A DNA stretch of 64,000 bases from Polynucleobacter sp. MWH-P3-07-1 (GCF_018687555.1 NZ_CP061296.1:1379983-1443982), one strand, 5' to 3'. Counted from the stretch's first letter, positions 48,217 to 63,060 are shown. Notes: generated by a model not told the origin, from the letters alone. Numbers and translations: made by a program.

Positions 48217-49141
48217 TGATAAAGCTCACCCCAGATAGATCGCAACGACGAATCGTTTTCGCAAGCTCTTGCATCACCGGAGCGCGGGTATAGCTTTTGC
48301 GCCAAACTAAGCACACCCTTCTAGTAGGCGTTGGCTCCTCGAGTGGAATATAACGAATCAAACCTTCTTGGGTTTTGGGATCGTCGACCGAAGTGCGCGG
48401 TAAAACACTAATACCGATTCCGCCAGCAACCATTTGTCTAATCGTCTCTAGCGAGGAACCTTCAAAACTATGCTGCTCGCCAATGGTTGAGCCACTTCCT
48501 AGGCGATTAAGTTCTGGACAAACGCCGAGCACATGGTCGCGGAAGCAATGGCCTGCACCTAGCAGCAAAGTATTTTGGGCTTTTAATTCCTGATGAGCAA
48601 TCGCTTGGCGACTCTCCCAAGCATGCCCTTTTGGTACAGCAACTAAGAATGGCTCATCGTATAAATCAATCATCTCCAGACCGGAGCTAGGGAAAGGATG
48701 TGCCAGTACCGCACAATCGAGCTCACCCTGCCGCAACATTTCCAACAAACGGGCCGTAAAATTTTCTTCTAGAAATAAAGGGGCATTTGGCAAAGACTCT
48801 CTAGCCTCTCTTACTAGACTAGGAAGCAAGTATGGGGCAATGGTGTAAATCGTACCCAATCTTAGTGGGCCCGACAAAGGGTCTTGGCCATGCTTTGCTA
48901 AATGCTTCAAAGTATTTGCTTCTTCTAGAACACGCTGAGCCTGCTCTACTACCAAAGCGCCTAAAGCAGTCATCGACACCTCGGAGCTGGTTCTCTCAAA
49001 AATCTGAATATTGAGCTCTTCCTCTAGCTTCTTGATCGCGACAGAGAGTGTAGGCTGAGAAACAAAGCAAGCCTCAGCTGCGCGCCCAAAGTGGCGCTCA
49101 CGAGCGACGGCAACGATATAACGCAGTTCAGTCAGTGTCAT
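48209..49141 (-). CDS. oxyR: Hydrogen-peroxide-sensing LysR-type regulator OxyR
   Basis: LysR-family activator of the peroxide response. The N-terminal helix-turn-helix ([28 protein letters not shown]) is followed by the sensing domain, in which [15 protein letters not shown] places cysteines at exactly residues 199 and 208, as in E. coli OxyR. Length is 310. No katG or ahpC is in this window. The gene lies between recG (10 bases upstream) and ubiA. Confidence 0.96.
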   Translation of the reverse strand: MTLTELRYIVAVARERHFGRAAEACFVSQPTLSVAIKKLEEELNIQIFERTSSEVSMTALGALVVEQAQRVLEEANTLKHLAKHGQDPLSGPLRLGTIYTIAPYLLPSLVREARESLPNAPLFLEENFTARLLEMLRQGELDCAVLAHPFPSSGLEMIDLYDEPFLVAVPKGHAWESRQAIAHQELKAQNTLLLGAGHCFRDHVLGVCPELNRLGSGSTIGEQHSFEGSSLETIRQMVAGGIGISVLPRTSVDDPKTQEGLIRYIPLEEPTPTRRVCLVWRKSYTRAPVMQELAKTIRRCDLSGVSFINA

Positions 49142-49151
49142 AAGGTAATTA

Positions 49152-51224
49152 TCAGGCCTTTAAAAATTCGGCGCGTGCTCCCAGCCATCTGGCCAATTGT
49201 TTTTCCACCAAATTGGGGTGCTCTGCCAGTAAGCGCTCCGCCGCTTGCTGAGCTAATTCTATCAACCAAGCATCTCTTTGAAGATCCACAAAGCGCAACA
49301 TGGCATCTCCGGATTGTCGAGCCCCCAATAATTCACCAGGCCCCCGCAATGATAAATCTCGTTCAGCAATCACAAAGCCATCGGATATTTCTCTTAAAGT
49401 TTGTAAGCGCTCTTTAGCAGCCAAAGATAAGGGCTCTGCATACATCAGAATACAAACTGAATCCGCAGAGCCACGGCCCACACGTCCTCGTAGTTGATGA
49501 ATTTGCGCATAGCCAAATCGCTCCGCATGCTCAATCACCATCAAAGCCGCATTTGGGACATCGACCCCCACCTCAATCACGGTAGTAGCTACTAAAAGCT
49601 GGATTTCATTGGCCTTGAAAGCGGCCATAACGGCTGCTTTTTCATCACTCTTCATACGACCATGAACTAGACCCACCTTAAAGTTTGGTAACGCTATAGT
49701 CAGCTGCTCAGCGCTCTCAACTGCCGTTTGTAATTGCAAGGCCTCGGACTCCTCAATCAAAGGACATACCCAATAAGCTTGCAGACCTTTCGCTAGCCAC
49801 TCTTTCACACCGTCAATGACCTCATTGCGACGGGTGGCCTTGAGTACTTTGGTAATGATTGGTTTGCGTCCGGGTGGCAGCTCGTCTATCACAGAAACAT
49901 CGAGGTCGGCGTAATAGGTCATTGCGAGTGTGCGCGGAATTGGGGTAGCCGACATCATCATCTGGTGGCAATAGAACAATTCAGAACCAATCCGTTGCTG
50001 AATTTCTAGCCGCTGTCTTACTCCAAAACGATGCTGCTCATCAATCACTGCTAGGCCAAGTTTTGCAAAATGTACTGATTCTTGAATCAGGGCATGAGTC
50101 CCGACAATCAGTTGCGCCTCACCACTCTCAACTAAGTCCTGAGCCAGTTTTTTTTCTTTTGTTTTAAGGCTACCCGAGAGCCAAACTACTTTGATACCTA
50201 GTGGCTCAAACCATTCCTGCATTTTCAGAAAATGTTGCTCAGCCAAAATTTCGGTCGGGGCCATGATGGCCGCTTGGTATCCATTATCGATAGTCCTTGC
50301 AGCTGCCAGCGCGGCAATCACCGTCTTGCCACTACCAACATCACCTTGTAATAAACGGTTCATCGGAAAACCACGTGATAGGTCATGGCCAATCTCAGTC
50401 CACACTCGCTTTTGTGCTGAGGTCAGCTTGAATGACAAACGCGCTAATAAACCTAACTCAATACTTTTTTTAGAACTCGATTCTGTTACGGCATGAACTG
50501 CTGGAGCTCGTCTTTTTTGCCGTATTGAATGCGCGCGCTTTAAGGAGATCTGCTGCGCCAGCAATTCTTCAAATTGAACACGCCGCCAGGCTAAATGGCT
50601 GCGATCCAATAAAGACAAGGTATCCGCATCTGATGGAGGTTGATGCAATAAGGTAATTGCATCTTGTAGATTAGGCCACTGATGACTGGGCAATAGCTCG
50701 GCCAATAGTGCGCTCGGCAAAAACTCTGCAAGGAGGTCTTGAGTGCTTGGATTTTTTAAAGCATTAGCAATGGCTTTGCGCAGCACTGTCTGAGTCACGC
50801 CTGCACTCGCTGGATACACTGGGGTCAAACTTTTTGGTAGCGGGGCTTCAGGGGCAACTGCTCGAACGGTGGGGTGCACCATTTCAGGCCCCTGAAATCC
50901 CTCTCGGATTTCACCCCGAACTCGGACGTGAGCGCCAACTGCCATTTGCTTTTGTTGGCTAGGATAAAAATTGAGGAAACGAAGTTGTAAAACCTCCCCC
51001 GCATCTTCAATCGTGACTACCAGCTGTCTTCTGGGTCTAAACAAGACCTGACTTCGAATCACTACACCCTGGGTTTGCACTGAACGAAAGCGTCCTAGTT
51101 GCAGAGCCTCCTCAATTGTCAGGAGCTCAGTTTCATCCTCATAGCGCATGGGAAGATGCAAAACAAGCGCCATAGGGCTGTCTAAACCCATTTTTTGGAG
51201 TGCTGGAGGTACAGTCTTAGTCAT
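49152..51224 (-). CDS. recG: ATP-dependent DNA helicase RecG
   Basis: Branch-migration helicase that regresses stalled replication forks. The N-terminal wedge/OB domain precedes the helicase core: Walker A GDVGSGKT (294-301), DEQH (395-398), MSATPIPRTLAMT, and the QLRGRVGRG motif VI. I choose the ATG at 51224 (MTKTVPPALQ, 690 residues); an in-frame ATG 13 codons upstream would overlap the divergent queA 5' end. Confidence 0.96.
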   Translation of the reverse strand: MTKTVPPALQKMGLDSPMALVLHLPMRYEDETELLTIEEALQLGRFRSVQTQGVVIRSQVLFRPRRQLVVTIEDAGEVLQLRFLNFYPSQQKQMAVGAHVRVRGEIREGFQGPEMVHPTVRAVAPEAPLPKSLTPVYPASAGVTQTVLRKAIANALKNPSTQDLLAEFLPSALLAELLPSHQWPNLQDAITLLHQPPSDADTLSLLDRSHLAWRRVQFEELLAQQISLKRAHSIRQKRRAPAVHAVTESSSKKSIELGLLARLSFKLTSAQKRVWTEIGHDLSRGFPMNRLLQGDVGSGKTVIAALAAARTIDNGYQAAIMAPTEILAEQHFLKMQEWFEPLGIKVVWLSGSLKTKEKKLAQDLVESGEAQLIVGTHALIQESVHFAKLGLAVIDEQHRFGVRQRLEIQQRIGSELFYCHQMMMSATPIPRTLAMTYYADLDVSVIDELPPGRKPIITKVLKATRRNEVIDGVKEWLAKGLQAYWVCPLIEESEALQLQTAVESAEQLTIALPNFKVGLVHGRMKSDEKAAVMAAFKANEIQLLVATTVIEVGVDVPNAALMVIEHAERFGYAQIHQLRGRVGRGSADSVCILMYAEPLSLAAKERLQTLREISDGFVIAERDLSLRGPGELLGARQSGDAMLRFVDLQRDAWLIELAQQAAERLLAEHPNLVEKQLARWLGARAEFLKA

Positions 51225-51257
51225 GATGGTTAGAATCCAAGCTCTGATGGTAATGCT

Positions 51258-52274
51258 ATGCAACTCTCCGACTTCAATTACGACCTCCCTGACCGCCTAA
51301 TCGCCCAAAACCCCTTGGCCGAAAGGACTGCTAGCCGCCTTCTTGAGGTGCAGGCAGGCAACCTGATCGACCGGCAATTTCTGGAAATTTTAGAACTCCT
51401 AAAACCTGGTGATTTACTGATAATGAATGACACCAAGGTAATCCCCGCTCGGCTCCATGGGAAAAAGCCTACTGGCGGCGCTATTGAGTTACTGATTGAA
51501 CGTATTACCAGCACTCAACGGGCCTGGGTTCAAATCCGCGCATCGAAAGTACCCAAGCTCAACACCAGCATTCAAATCCACAATCGCCAGGGCGAGAGTT
51601 TTGAAGCCAAGGTCCTTGCTTACGATGGTCGCTTCTTTGAAATCGAATTTCCAAAAGACCTGCTCGATTTACTAGATCAATTTGGTGAGCTTCCCCTACC
51701 GCCATATATCGAACATCAACCCAATCAGGTGGATAGCAATCGATATCAAACTGTTCTTGCTAAAAATCCTGGCGCTGTTGCAGCTCCTACCGCAGGACTC
51801 CATTTTGATGAAGCGATTTTGACTAAACTCAAAGGGCGTGGTATTGAACAAGCCACCATCACTCTGCATGTTGGCGCTGGCACCTTTACTCCTGTACGAG
51901 AAGAGAACTTAAGTCTGCACAAAATGCATTCTGAGTGGTACTCCATTCCAGAGGCGACTTTACAAGCGATCAAAAAAACTCGAGATGCGGGTGGAAGGAT
52001 CGTTGCAGTAGGAACAACTAGCTTGCGCACCCTAGAGAGTTTTGCGATTAGTCAACAACAATCCGGTGAAACCAATTTATTCATTACTCCAGGCTTCCCA
52101 TTCAAAATGGTGGATTGCCTTATTACCAACTTTCACCTGCCTAAGTCCACCTTACTCATGCTGGTCAGTGCCTTTGCAGGCATGGACAATATTCGCAAGG
52201 CCTATCAACACGCGATTGCTCAGGAATATCGATTCTTTAGCTATGGTGATGCGATGTTCCTCACACGGCTTTAA
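51258..52274 (+). CDS. queA: S-adenosylmethionine:tRNA ribosyltransferase-isomerase
   Basis: Transfers and isomerises the ribosyl moiety of SAM onto preQ1-tRNA, giving epoxyqueuosine. [19 protein letters not shown] is the standard N-terminus, and [23 protein letters not shown] sequence and [10 protein letters not shown] follow; 338 residues. It lies 12 bases before tgt, the preceding enzyme of the pathway, and its 5' end is back to back with recG. Confidence 0.97.
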   Translation: MQLSDFNYDLPDRLIAQNPLAERTASRLLEVQAGNLIDRQFLEILELLKPGDLLIMNDTKVIPARLHGKKPTGGAIELLIERITSTQRAWVQIRASKVPKLNTSIQIHNRQGESFEAKVLAYDGRFFEIEFPKDLLDLLDQFGELPLPPYIEHQPNQVDSNRYQTVLAKNPGAVAAPTAGLHFDEAILTKLKGRGIEQATITLHVGAGTFTPVREENLSLHKMHSEWYSIPEATLQAIKKTRDAGGRIVAVGTTSLRTLESFAISQQQSGETNLFITPGFPFKMVDCLITNFHLPKSTLLMLVSAFAGMDNIRKAYQHAIAQEYRFFSYGDAMFLTRL

Positions 52275-53444
<1,170 letters not shown>

Positions 53445-53587
53445 CTTTGCCTAAAGCCCCCAAATAGCCCACATATACCGCCTTATCTGCCCTCTAAGAC
53501 CCACACAGTTTAGAATTGCGGGTTTACGGCTTTAGTTGAAAAGCCCACACTGAATCAGTTTTTATTTTGTCTTTAATGGAGGTTTTT

Positions 53588-53914
53588 ATGTGGATTAGCA
53601 ATGCTTTTGCCCAAGCTGCGGCTGGCGGTTCTGAGTCTGGTGGCCTAATGAGCTTCCTTCCCTTGATTTTGATGTTTGTTGTTTTGTACTTCATCATGAT
53701 TCGTCCTCAAATGAAGCGCCAAAAAGAAACTAAGGCAATGCTCGAAGCATTAGCGATTGGTGATGAAGTGGTTACTGTTGGCGGCATCGTAGGCAAAGTA
53801 AGCGCTCTGAAAGATCAATTTATCAGTGTTGAAATTGCCGCAGGCACAGAAGTACAAATGCAAAAAGGTGCAATTACTACCGTCTTGCCAAAAGGCACAC
53901 TCAAGTCCGCTTAA
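53588..53914 (+). CDS. yajC: Preprotein translocase subunit YajC
   Basis: Small inner-membrane partner of SecDF. The 108-residue product has one membrane helix (about 25-42, LPLILMFVVLYFIMI), then RPQMKRQKE and GDEVVTVGGIVGKV. The ATG at 53588 has a strong TGGAGG Shine-Dalgarno sequence 5 bases upstream, which decides the start over an in-frame upstream codon. The 143-base gap after tgt holds no gene; TAGAAT (53511) and TTGAAA (53536) are weak promoter-like hexamers only. Confidence 0.96.
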   Translation: MWISNAFAQAAAGGSESGGLMSFLPLILMFVVLYFIMIRPQMKRQKETKAMLEALAIGDEVVTVGGIVGKVSALKDQFISVEIAAGTEVQMQKGAITTVLPKGTLKSA

Positions 53915-53926
53915 TACTGTCTCACT

Positions 53927-55786
53927 ATGAATCGCTACCCTCTCTGGAAATATATTGTCATCGTCGTTGCATTACTGATCGGCGGACTATATTCAATCCC
54001 CAACTTTTTCGGAGAGGCTCCAGCGGTTCAAGTCTCATCTGCCAAACCAACCATCAAGGTCGATCTGGCAACAGAGTCCAAAGTTGAAAGCATTCTGAGT
54101 AATGCGAGCATTAGTAGCACCGGCCTCTTCTTTGAGAATGCCAATAATGTAGGCTCAATCAAGATCCGCTTTGCCGATACCGATACTCAATTGCGTGCTC
54201 GAGATCTGTTGCAACAAAAACTCAATAGCGATCAAAATGATCCTAACTTTACAGTTGCCCTCAATCTCTTATCCAATACCCCCGGCTGGTTAAATGCGAT
54301 CAACGCCCTACCAATGCCATTAGGTCTTGATTTGCGGGGTGGCGTCTACTTTCTGCTGCAAGTAGACATGAAGGGTGCAGTCCAGAAGAAAATAACTTCC
54401 CTAGCGGGCGATATTCGGAGTCAATTGCGCGATAAAAATATTCGCCATCAAGGTATTGATCGTGGCGCAGAATCGATTGCAATCAATTTTAGCAACCGCG
54501 ATGATGCAGATGCAGCCCGCTCGCTTCTATTGAATAGCGAACCAGAATTGGATTGGCAAATCAAATCGTCTGGCGGTAACGCTCAATTGCTTGGTGAGTT
54601 CAAACCGAATGCCTTGAAGACTGTGCAAGATAACGCAGTCAAACAAAATATTATTACTTTGAATAAACGCGTGAATGAGCTGGCTGTTAAGGAGCCCGTG
54701 ATTCAACAGCAAGGTGCTGAGCGAATTGTTGTTCAACTCCCAGGTGTACAAGATACCGCGCGCGCTAAGGACATTATTGGGCGTACAGCTACCCTAGAGT
54801 CTCGTTTGGCTGACCCTATTACTCCATCTATTGGCCTTGGAGAATCTGCCCCTCCCGGTATGGATGTGTTCCGCTTTGGCGAAAATCGGTATGGCGTATT
54901 TAAGAAATCCGTCATCTTTAGTGGCGAAAGCATTACTGACGCTAGCGCTGGTTTTGATCAAAATCAGCGACCTGCTGTCAATATCTCGCTTGATGCCACT
55001 GGCGGCCGAGTCATGCAAGAAGTGACTCGTGAAAATATTGGCAAGCCCATGGGCATGATTCTGTTTGAAAAGGGTAAAGGTGAGGTGCTGACCATAGCCA
55101 CCATTCAAGGAGAATTTGGTTCCAAGTTTCAGATTACCGGGCAACCCACCACTGCCAGCGCTAATGACTTAGCGCTATTGCTCCGCGCTGGCTCCTTGGC
55201 CGCTCCAATGGAAATTATTGAAGAGCGCACCATTGGACCAAGCCTTGGGGCAGAAAACATTGAGAAAGGCTTCAAATCTTTACTCATTGGATTTACCGCC
55301 ATCGCTATTTTCATGATGGCTTACTACTTACTGTTTGGCACTTTCTCCGTATTGGCGTTGGGGGTCAATTTATTGCTTTTGATTTCTGTGCTTTCGATGC
55401 TGCAAGCTACTCTCACCCTACCAGGCATTGCCGCTATGGCCCTAGCTTTAGGTATGGCAATTGACTCGAACGTGCTGATCAATGAACGTATTCGAGAAGA
55501 GCTGCGCAACGGTACGGCTCCACAAACCGCAATTGCCCTCGGCTTTGATAAGGCCTGGGCTACCATTCTCGACTCCAACGTCACCACCTTAATTGCCGGT
55601 CTGGCTTTATTGGCGTTTGGCTCTGGTCCTATCAAAGGTTTTGCTATTGTCCACTGCTTAGGTATTTTGACTTCGATGTTCTCTGCGGTTTTCTTCTCAC
55701 GCGGAATCGTGAACCTCTGGTACGGCAGACATAAGAAGGTTCAAAAACTCGCCATCGGCCAAGTCTGGCGCCCAAAGGAGAAATAA
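53927..55786 (+). CDS. secD: Protein translocase subunit SecD
   Basis: Proton-driven accessory factor that pulls secreted proteins across the inner membrane. The 619 residues have an N-terminal membrane helix, a large periplasmic region with LPMPLGLDLRGGVYFLLQVD and VNISLDATGGRVMQ, and five C-terminal helices with AMALALGMAIDSNVLINERIREE. Three bases separate its stop from the secF start. Confidence 0.97.
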   Translation: MNRYPLWKYIVIVVALLIGGLYSIPNFFGEAPAVQVSSAKPTIKVDLATESKVESILSNASISSTGLFFENANNVGSIKIRFADTDTQLRARDLLQQKLNSDQNDPNFTVALNLLSNTPGWLNAINALPMPLGLDLRGGVYFLLQVDMKGAVQKKITSLAGDIRSQLRDKNIRHQGIDRGAESIAINFSNRDDADAARSLLLNSEPELDWQIKSSGGNAQLLGEFKPNALKTVQDNAVKQNIITLNKRVNELAVKEPVIQQQGAERIVVQLPGVQDTARAKDIIGRTATLESRLADPITPSIGLGESAPPGMDVFRFGENRYGVFKKSVIFSGESITDASAGFDQNQRPAVNISLDATGGRVMQEVTRENIGKPMGMILFEKGKGEVLTIATIQGEFGSKFQITGQPTTASANDLALLLRAGSLAAPMEIIEERTIGPSLGAENIEKGFKSLLIGFTAIAIFMMAYYLLFGTFSVLALGVNLLLLISVLSMLQATLTLPGIAAMALALGMAIDSNVLINERIREELRNGTAPQTAIALGFDKAWATILDSNVTTLIAGLALLAFGSGPIKGFAIVHCLGILTSMFSAVFFSRGIVNLWYGRHKKVQKLAIGQVWRPKEK

Positions 55787-55789
55787 GCT

Positions 55790-56760
55790 ATGGAATTTTT
55801 CCGAATCCAAAAAGACATCCCCTTCATGCGCCATGCTTTGGTGCTGAACATTATTTCTTTGATTACTTTTTTGGCTGCAGTCTTTTTCTTATGGCATAAC
55901 GGCCTCCATCTCTCCATCGAATTTACTGGTGGCACCGTCATGGAAGTGAGCTATCCACAAGCTGCCCCTCTTGATTTAATTAGAGATCGTGTTCAAAAAC
56001 TGGGTTACAACGACACCCAAATCCAAAACTTTGGTAGCTCACGCGATGTCATGATTCGCTTGCCTATTCAAAAGGATGCTGATGGCAAAGTTATTGCTTC
56101 TGCCGATCAAAGTACCGCGGTAATGAAAGCCCTTGATCCAGCAAGTTCTGGCGCTAAATTACAAAGGGTGGAGTTTGTTGGTCCCCAAGTAGGTCAAGAA
56201 CTTGCGCTTGATGGTTTGAAAGCATTGGTGTTTGTGATCATTGGGATTGTGCTTTACCTATCATTCCGCTTCGAGTGGAAGTTTGCCCTTGCCGGCATCA
56301 TCGCGAACTTGCACGACGTTGTCATTATTTTGGGCTTCTTTGCTTGCTTCCATTGGGAGTTCTCACTGTCAGTCTTGGCTGCAGTTCTGGCGGTTCTTGG
56401 TTACTCAGTAAATGAGTCCGTCGTGATCTTTGACCGAATTCGGGAAAATTTCCGCAAATATCGCAAGATGAATACACGCGAGATTATTGACAATGCGATT
56501 ACCAGCACGATCAGCCGCACTATGATCACCCACGGCAGCACCGAGATGATGGTGTTAGCTATGCTGATCTTTGGTGGTCCAACCCTCTTCTACTTTGCAC
56601 TGGCTTTAACCATCGGTATTTTGTTTGGTATCTATTCCTCTGTTTTCGTGGCTGCCGCCTTAGCAATGTGGCTTGGCGTCACCCGCGAAGATCTGATCAA
56701 AGGTGATCGCAAGCCTGATGACACTTCTCGCAAAGATGATCCTAATTTTGGGGCCAGGGT

Positions 56761-56764
<4 letters not shown>
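55790..56764 (+). CDS. secF: Protein translocase subunit SecF
   Basis: SecD partner. Six membrane helices, the periplasmic SIEFTGGTVMEV motif, and VLGYSVNESVVIFDRIRENFRK with ISRTMITHGSTEMM in the C-terminal bundle are typical; 324 residues. Its stop overlaps the convergent waaA stop by 4 bases. Confidence 0.97.
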
Positions 56765-59495
<2,731 letters not shown>

Positions 59496-59564
59496 TTAAG
59501 TATTAGGTCAACAAAGCCTGATTTTAATGCGTTCTTTAATCTGACCCAGCCCTCGCCAGATCGC

Positions 59565-59570
59565 TATACT
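59565..59570 (+). promoter_or_regulatory. Candidate -10 of the GST gene (leaderless candidate)
   Basis: TATACT ends eight bases before the ATG at 59579; CTGACC (59541-59546) lies 18 bases upstream as a four-of-six -35. No Shine-Dalgarno sequence is present. Confidence 0.45.
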
Positions 59571-59578
59571 TAAAGCCT

Positions 59579-60193
59579 ATGAAAATTATCGGATCACTCA
59601 CCAGCCCCTACGTACGCAAGGTACGTATCGTCTTTTTAGAGAAAAAGCTTGAAGCAGCCCTAGAGCTTGAAAACGTTTGGGATGCTCAGACCAAAATAGC
59701 TGCTGTAAACCCTTTAGGTAAGGTGCCCTGCCTCATTTTGGATGATGGCGAGGCTATTTATGATTCTCGGGTCATCGTGGACTATGCAGATACGCTGAGC
59801 CCTGTAGGTAAGCTCATTCCTGCCGAGAGTCGGGCACGTGCCACCGTAAAAACCTGGGAAGCCTTAGCAGACGGCATTATGGATGCTGGCATTCTGGCTC
59901 GTTTAGAAGCCACCTGGAAGCCTGTAGAACAGCAAAGTCAAGCCTGGATTGAACGTCAAATGGGCAAGATTGAAGCCGCCCTCTCCCAAATGTCACAAGA
60001 ATTGGGTGAAAACTCCTGGTGCCACGGCAATCAAATGACTTTGGCTGATATTGCCCTAGGATGCGCGTTAGCCTACCTCTTGTTCCGTTTCCCTAAATTA
60101 GAATGGCAAACAAAATATACCAATCTGGATGGCTTATATCAAAAACTCATGCAGCGTCCATCCTTCATTGAAACAGCACCACCAGTAGCCTAG
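59579..60193 (+). CDS. Glutathione S-transferase family protein
   Basis: A 204-residue soluble GST with the thioredoxin-fold N-terminal domain (IIGSLTSPYVRKVRI, then NPLGKVPCLILDDGEAIYDSRVIVDYAD) and an all-helical C-terminal domain (MTLADIALGCALAYL). The SPYVRKVR start and DSRVI motif resemble E. coli YibF-type GSTs. The substrate is unknown. It is monocistronic between purB and mnmA. Confidence 0.92.
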   Translation: MKIIGSLTSPYVRKVRIVFLEKKLEAALELENVWDAQTKIAAVNPLGKVPCLILDDGEAIYDSRVIVDYADTLSPVGKLIPAESRARATVKTWEALADGIMDAGILARLEATWKPVEQQSQAWIERQMGKIEAALSQMSQELGENSWCHGNQMTLADIALGCALAYLLFRFPKLEWQTKYTNLDGLYQKLMQRPSFIETAPPVA

Positions 60194-60218
60194 TGCTTTC
60201 CGCAATCTCTGTTTGATA

Positions 60219-61355
60219 CTAGGCGGTGATAATTCCGCCGCCTAGACAAATCTCACCGTCATATAAAACTGCTGACTGTCCAGGCGTAACTGCCCATTGT
60301 GGCTCAGGAAATTGCAACTGAAAGCTCTGAACACCAGAGGGTCCGGCTTGTATTTCACAAGCAGAGTCAGTCTGACGATAACGCGTCTTAGCAGAGAAAT
60401 TGCCTGGTGCAGGTGGAGAACCTGCAATCCAGCTTGCATCCATTGCTGATAGCGCATTCGTCAATAACCATGGATGTTCATGACCCTGGGCAACATACAA
60501 AGTATTGTTACCAACGTCTTTGCGAGCAACGTACCAAGCGTCTCCCGTCCCGTCTTGACTGCCCCCCAGCCCAATACCCTTACGCTGCCCTAGGGTAAAG
60601 AACGCAAGACCCATATGCTCACCAACCGTTTTTCCTTCGACTGTTTTGATCGGGCCCGGTGTGCGAGGTAAGTAACGATTCAGAAATTCTCGGAAGGGTC
60701 GCTCACCAATAAAACAGATCCCAGTTGAATCTTTTTTACGGGCATTGGGTAGACCAATCTCTTGTGCAATTTTGCGGACTTCTGTTTTCTCAATCTCACC
60801 TAGCGGGAATAGCACTTTTTCTAATTGGGTCTGCGTAAGGCGATGTAAGAAATAACTTTGATCTTTACCAGCATCGACTGCTTTTAATAATTGCACTCCC
60901 TCATCTTGTCGACGCACGCGCGCGTAATGCCCGGTTGCTATGGCATCGGCACCCAAACTCATCGCATGGTCTAGGAAGGCTTTGAATTTGATTTCTGCAT
61001 TACAGAGAACATCTGGGTTTGGCGTTCTACCAGCAGCATACTCCCTTAAGAAATCGGCAAATACCCGTTCACGGTATTCGGCGGCAAAGTTGACAGCCTC
61101 CACATCAATCCCAATTAAGTCAGCAACAGAAACTACGTCAAGCCAATCCTGGCGAGCGGAGCAGTATTCGTCATTGTCATCATCTTCCCAGTTTTTCATA
61201 AATAGGCCAACAACCTCATAGCCCTGCTGCTTAAGCATCCAGGCTGCCACAGAAGAATCGACCCCTCCAGACATCCCAATGACGACTTTGGAGGGCTGAA
61301 ATGGAGATTTGGAGGTTTTGATGGGGGAGTTCACAGAAGAATGGGGTTCACTCAT
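60219..61355 (-). CDS. mnmA: tRNA-specific 2-thiouridylase
   Basis: Thiolates U34 of tRNAs for Glu, Gln and Lys. The PP-loop GMSGGVDSS (27-35), the catalytic cysteines C118 (PDVLCN) and C214 (STGICFIGE), and FREFLNRYL are present; 378 residues. It has a 20-residue low-complexity N-terminal extension before KVVIGMSGG. No downstream ATG suits the family better except one inside the P-loop. Confidence 0.96.
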   Translation of the reverse strand: MSEPHSSVNSPIKTSKSPFQPSKVVIGMSGGVDSSVAAWMLKQQGYEVVGLFMKNWEDDDNDEYCSARQDWLDVVSVADLIGIDVEAVNFAAEYRERVFADFLREYAAGRTPNPDVLCNAEIKFKAFLDHAMSLGADAIATGHYARVRRQDEGVQLLKAVDAGKDQSYFLHRLTQTQLEKVLFPLGEIEKTEVRKIAQEIGLPNARKKDSTGICFIGERPFREFLNRYLPRTPGPIKTVEGKTVGEHMGLAFFTLGQRKGIGLGGSQDGTGDAWYVARKDVGNNTLYVAQGHEHPWLLTNALSAMDASWIAGSPPAPGNFSAKTRYRQTDSACEIQAGPSGVQSFQLQFPEPQWAVTPGQSAVLYDGEICLGGGIITA

Positions 61356-61413
61356 GAAAAGTGCGAAAATTCAATAAATACTTTCTGCTTCTATTGTAAA
61401 AGTCTTGGACTGC

Positions 61414-61496
61414 TTTCACTGAAAATAGGTCAAAACTAGTCAAGAAAAGGCAGAAATTCGTAACTAGGTGCAATTTGGCCTATTTCACTAAAATAG
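61414..61496. repeat. Pair of similar direct repeats upstream of pntAA
   Basis: TTTCACT followed by (G)AAAATAG occurs at 61414-61428 and again at 61483-61496, 69 bases apart. The second copy lies inside an inverted repeat CTATTT/AAATAG (61480-61496). They could be operator sites; no regulator is suggested by the sequence. The rest of the 174-base region between mnmA and pntAA shows no gene. Confidence 0.3.
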
Positions 61497-61529
61497 CAGT
61501 TTTGAAAAATACGCTTTTGGAGACAAGTA

Positions 61530-62663
61530 ATGCGCATAGGGGTCCCGCTGGAAACCAAGGCTGGCGAAACGAGAGTAGCCGCCACACCAGAAACTGTTAA
61601 AAAACTCATCGGACAAGGTCATCAAGTCCTCATTCAAAAAGATGCGGGGCTGCAAGCCAGTCAACCCGATGCTGCCTATGTCGCTGTTGGTGCAAGCATT
61701 GGCAGCGCAAGTGAGGCATTTGCCTCTGAAGTTATTTTAAAAGTACGCGCCCCTCAGCCAGAAGAGCTCAAGCAGATCAAATCCGGTAGCGTTTTGATCG
61801 GCATGCTCGATCCATTTGATAACGATAATATTGCTGCGATGGCAGCTCAAGGCATTACCGCCTTCTCGCTCGAAGCGGCACCAAGAACTACCCGTGCTCA
61901 AAGCATGGATGTACTTTCTTCTCAAGCAAACATCGCTGGATATAAGGCGGTGATGGTTGCAGCCAACGAATATCAACGCTTTATGCCGATGCTGATGACT
62001 GCTGCAGGTACTGTCAAAGCAGCTCGTGTTCTGATTTTGGGCGCAGGTGTTGCGGGATTGCAAGCGATCGCAACTGCTAAACGCCTTGGCGCAGTGATCG
62101 AAGCATCTGATGTTCGTCCTGCCGCTAAAGAGCAAATTGAATCTCTCGGCGCTAAGTTTGTTGATGTCCCTTTTGAGACTGATGAAGAGCGCGAAATCGC
62201 TAAGGGTGTTGGTGGTTATGCTCGTCCCATGCCAGAGGCCTGGATGAAGCGCCAAGCTGCTCTCGTAGCAGAGCGCGCACAACAAGCGGATATCGTGATT
62301 ACGACTGCACTGATACCTGGCCGTAAGCCCCCAGTCTTGCTCCATAGCGATACTGTTGCCAATATGAAAGCTGGCTCAGTGGTTATCGATCTTGCATCTG
62401 GCAAAGGGGATAACGGATCGGGTAACTGCCCTCTCACTCAAGCCGACAAAATTGTGGATGTGAATGGCGTCAAGATCGTGGGTTACACCAATTTAGCCAG
62501 CATGGTTGGTGCTGATGCTTCGGCACTCTATGCGCGCAACCTATTGGACTTCTTAAAACTCATCATTGATCAAGAAGCCAAACTGGTCATACCTACTGAT
62601 GATGACATTGTCACCGCCTGCCTCATGTGTCGCGATGGTCAGGCTGTTCGTAAAAACTCATAA
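61530..62663 (+). CDS. NAD(P) transhydrogenase subunit alpha part 1 (NAD-binding domain)
   Basis: Soluble NAD(H)-binding domain I of the proton-translocating transhydrogenase, which makes NADPH from NADH. The 377-residue protein begins [20 protein letters not shown], has the [20 protein letters not shown] segment, and the Rossmann motif [21 protein letters not shown]. In this organism PntA is split: the membrane part is the next gene. GGAGA is the Shine-Dalgarno sequence. Often named pntAA. Confidence 0.96.
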   Translation: MRIGVPLETKAGETRVAATPETVKKLIGQGHQVLIQKDAGLQASQPDAAYVAVGASIGSASEAFASEVILKVRAPQPEELKQIKSGSVLIGMLDPFDNDNIAAMAAQGITAFSLEAAPRTTRAQSMDVLSSQANIAGYKAVMVAANEYQRFMPMLMTAAGTVKAARVLILGAGVAGLQAIATAKRLGAVIEASDVRPAAKEQIESLGAKFVDVPFETDEEREIAKGVGGYARPMPEAWMKRQAALVAERAQQADIVITTALIPGRKPPVLLHSDTVANMKAGSVVIDLASGKGDNGSGNCPLTQADKIVDVNGVKIVGYTNLASMVGADASALYARNLLDFLKLIIDQEAKLVIPTDDDIVTACLMCRDGQAVRKNS

Positions 62664-62688
62664 TAAAAAATATTGCAAAGGAAATAAG

Positions 62689-63027
62689 ATGGATTACGCT
62701 GCCTTTCAAAGCATCCTGACTGTTCAAAACATTACTGTTTTTGTACTCGCCATTTTTGTGGGCTACCACGTTGTCTGGAACGTCACCCCAGCTCTACATA
62801 CTCCTTTAATGGCAGTTACCAATGCCATCTCTGGAATTATTATTGTTGGTGCCTTACTTCAAACTGAGGTTATCGGCGGTGATGCCATTACCTTCACGAG
62901 TGTGATTGGTGCGATTGCCGTTTTCTTGGCATCGATCAATATTTTTGGTGGCTTCATGGTGACCCGTCGCATGCTTGAAATGTTCAAGAAAAAAGCCCCT
63001 AAAGCCGAAGCCGCTTCAAGCAAGTAA
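62689..63027 (+). CDS. NAD(P) transhydrogenase subunit alpha part 2 (membrane domain)
   Basis: A 112-residue protein with about three or four membrane helices, equivalent to the C-terminal membrane part of E. coli PntA. The start at 62689 (MDYAAFQS) has AAAGGAAA 6 bases upstream; an in-frame upstream start would overlap the previous gene in another frame. The sequence [17 protein letters not shown] is diagnostic. Often named pntAB. Confidence 0.94.
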   Translation: MDYAAFQSILTVQNITVFVLAIFVGYHVVWNVTPALHTPLMAVTNAISGIIIVGALLQTEVIGGDAITFTSVIGAIAVFLASINIFGGFMVTRRMLEMFKKKAPKAEAASSK

Positions 63028-63060
63028 AAAACAGAAAAAGATTCATTAGAGACCAAACTC

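Noticed and set aside
51225..51263. Thirteen-codon upstream extension of recG
   Set aside because: It overlaps the divergent queA start and adds residues not typical of RecG.
60219..60245. Hairpin CTAGGCGG/CCGCCTAG at the mnmA stop codon
   Set aside because: Good stem but no T-tract on either strand; it lies within the mnmA coding end, so a terminator call is not supported.
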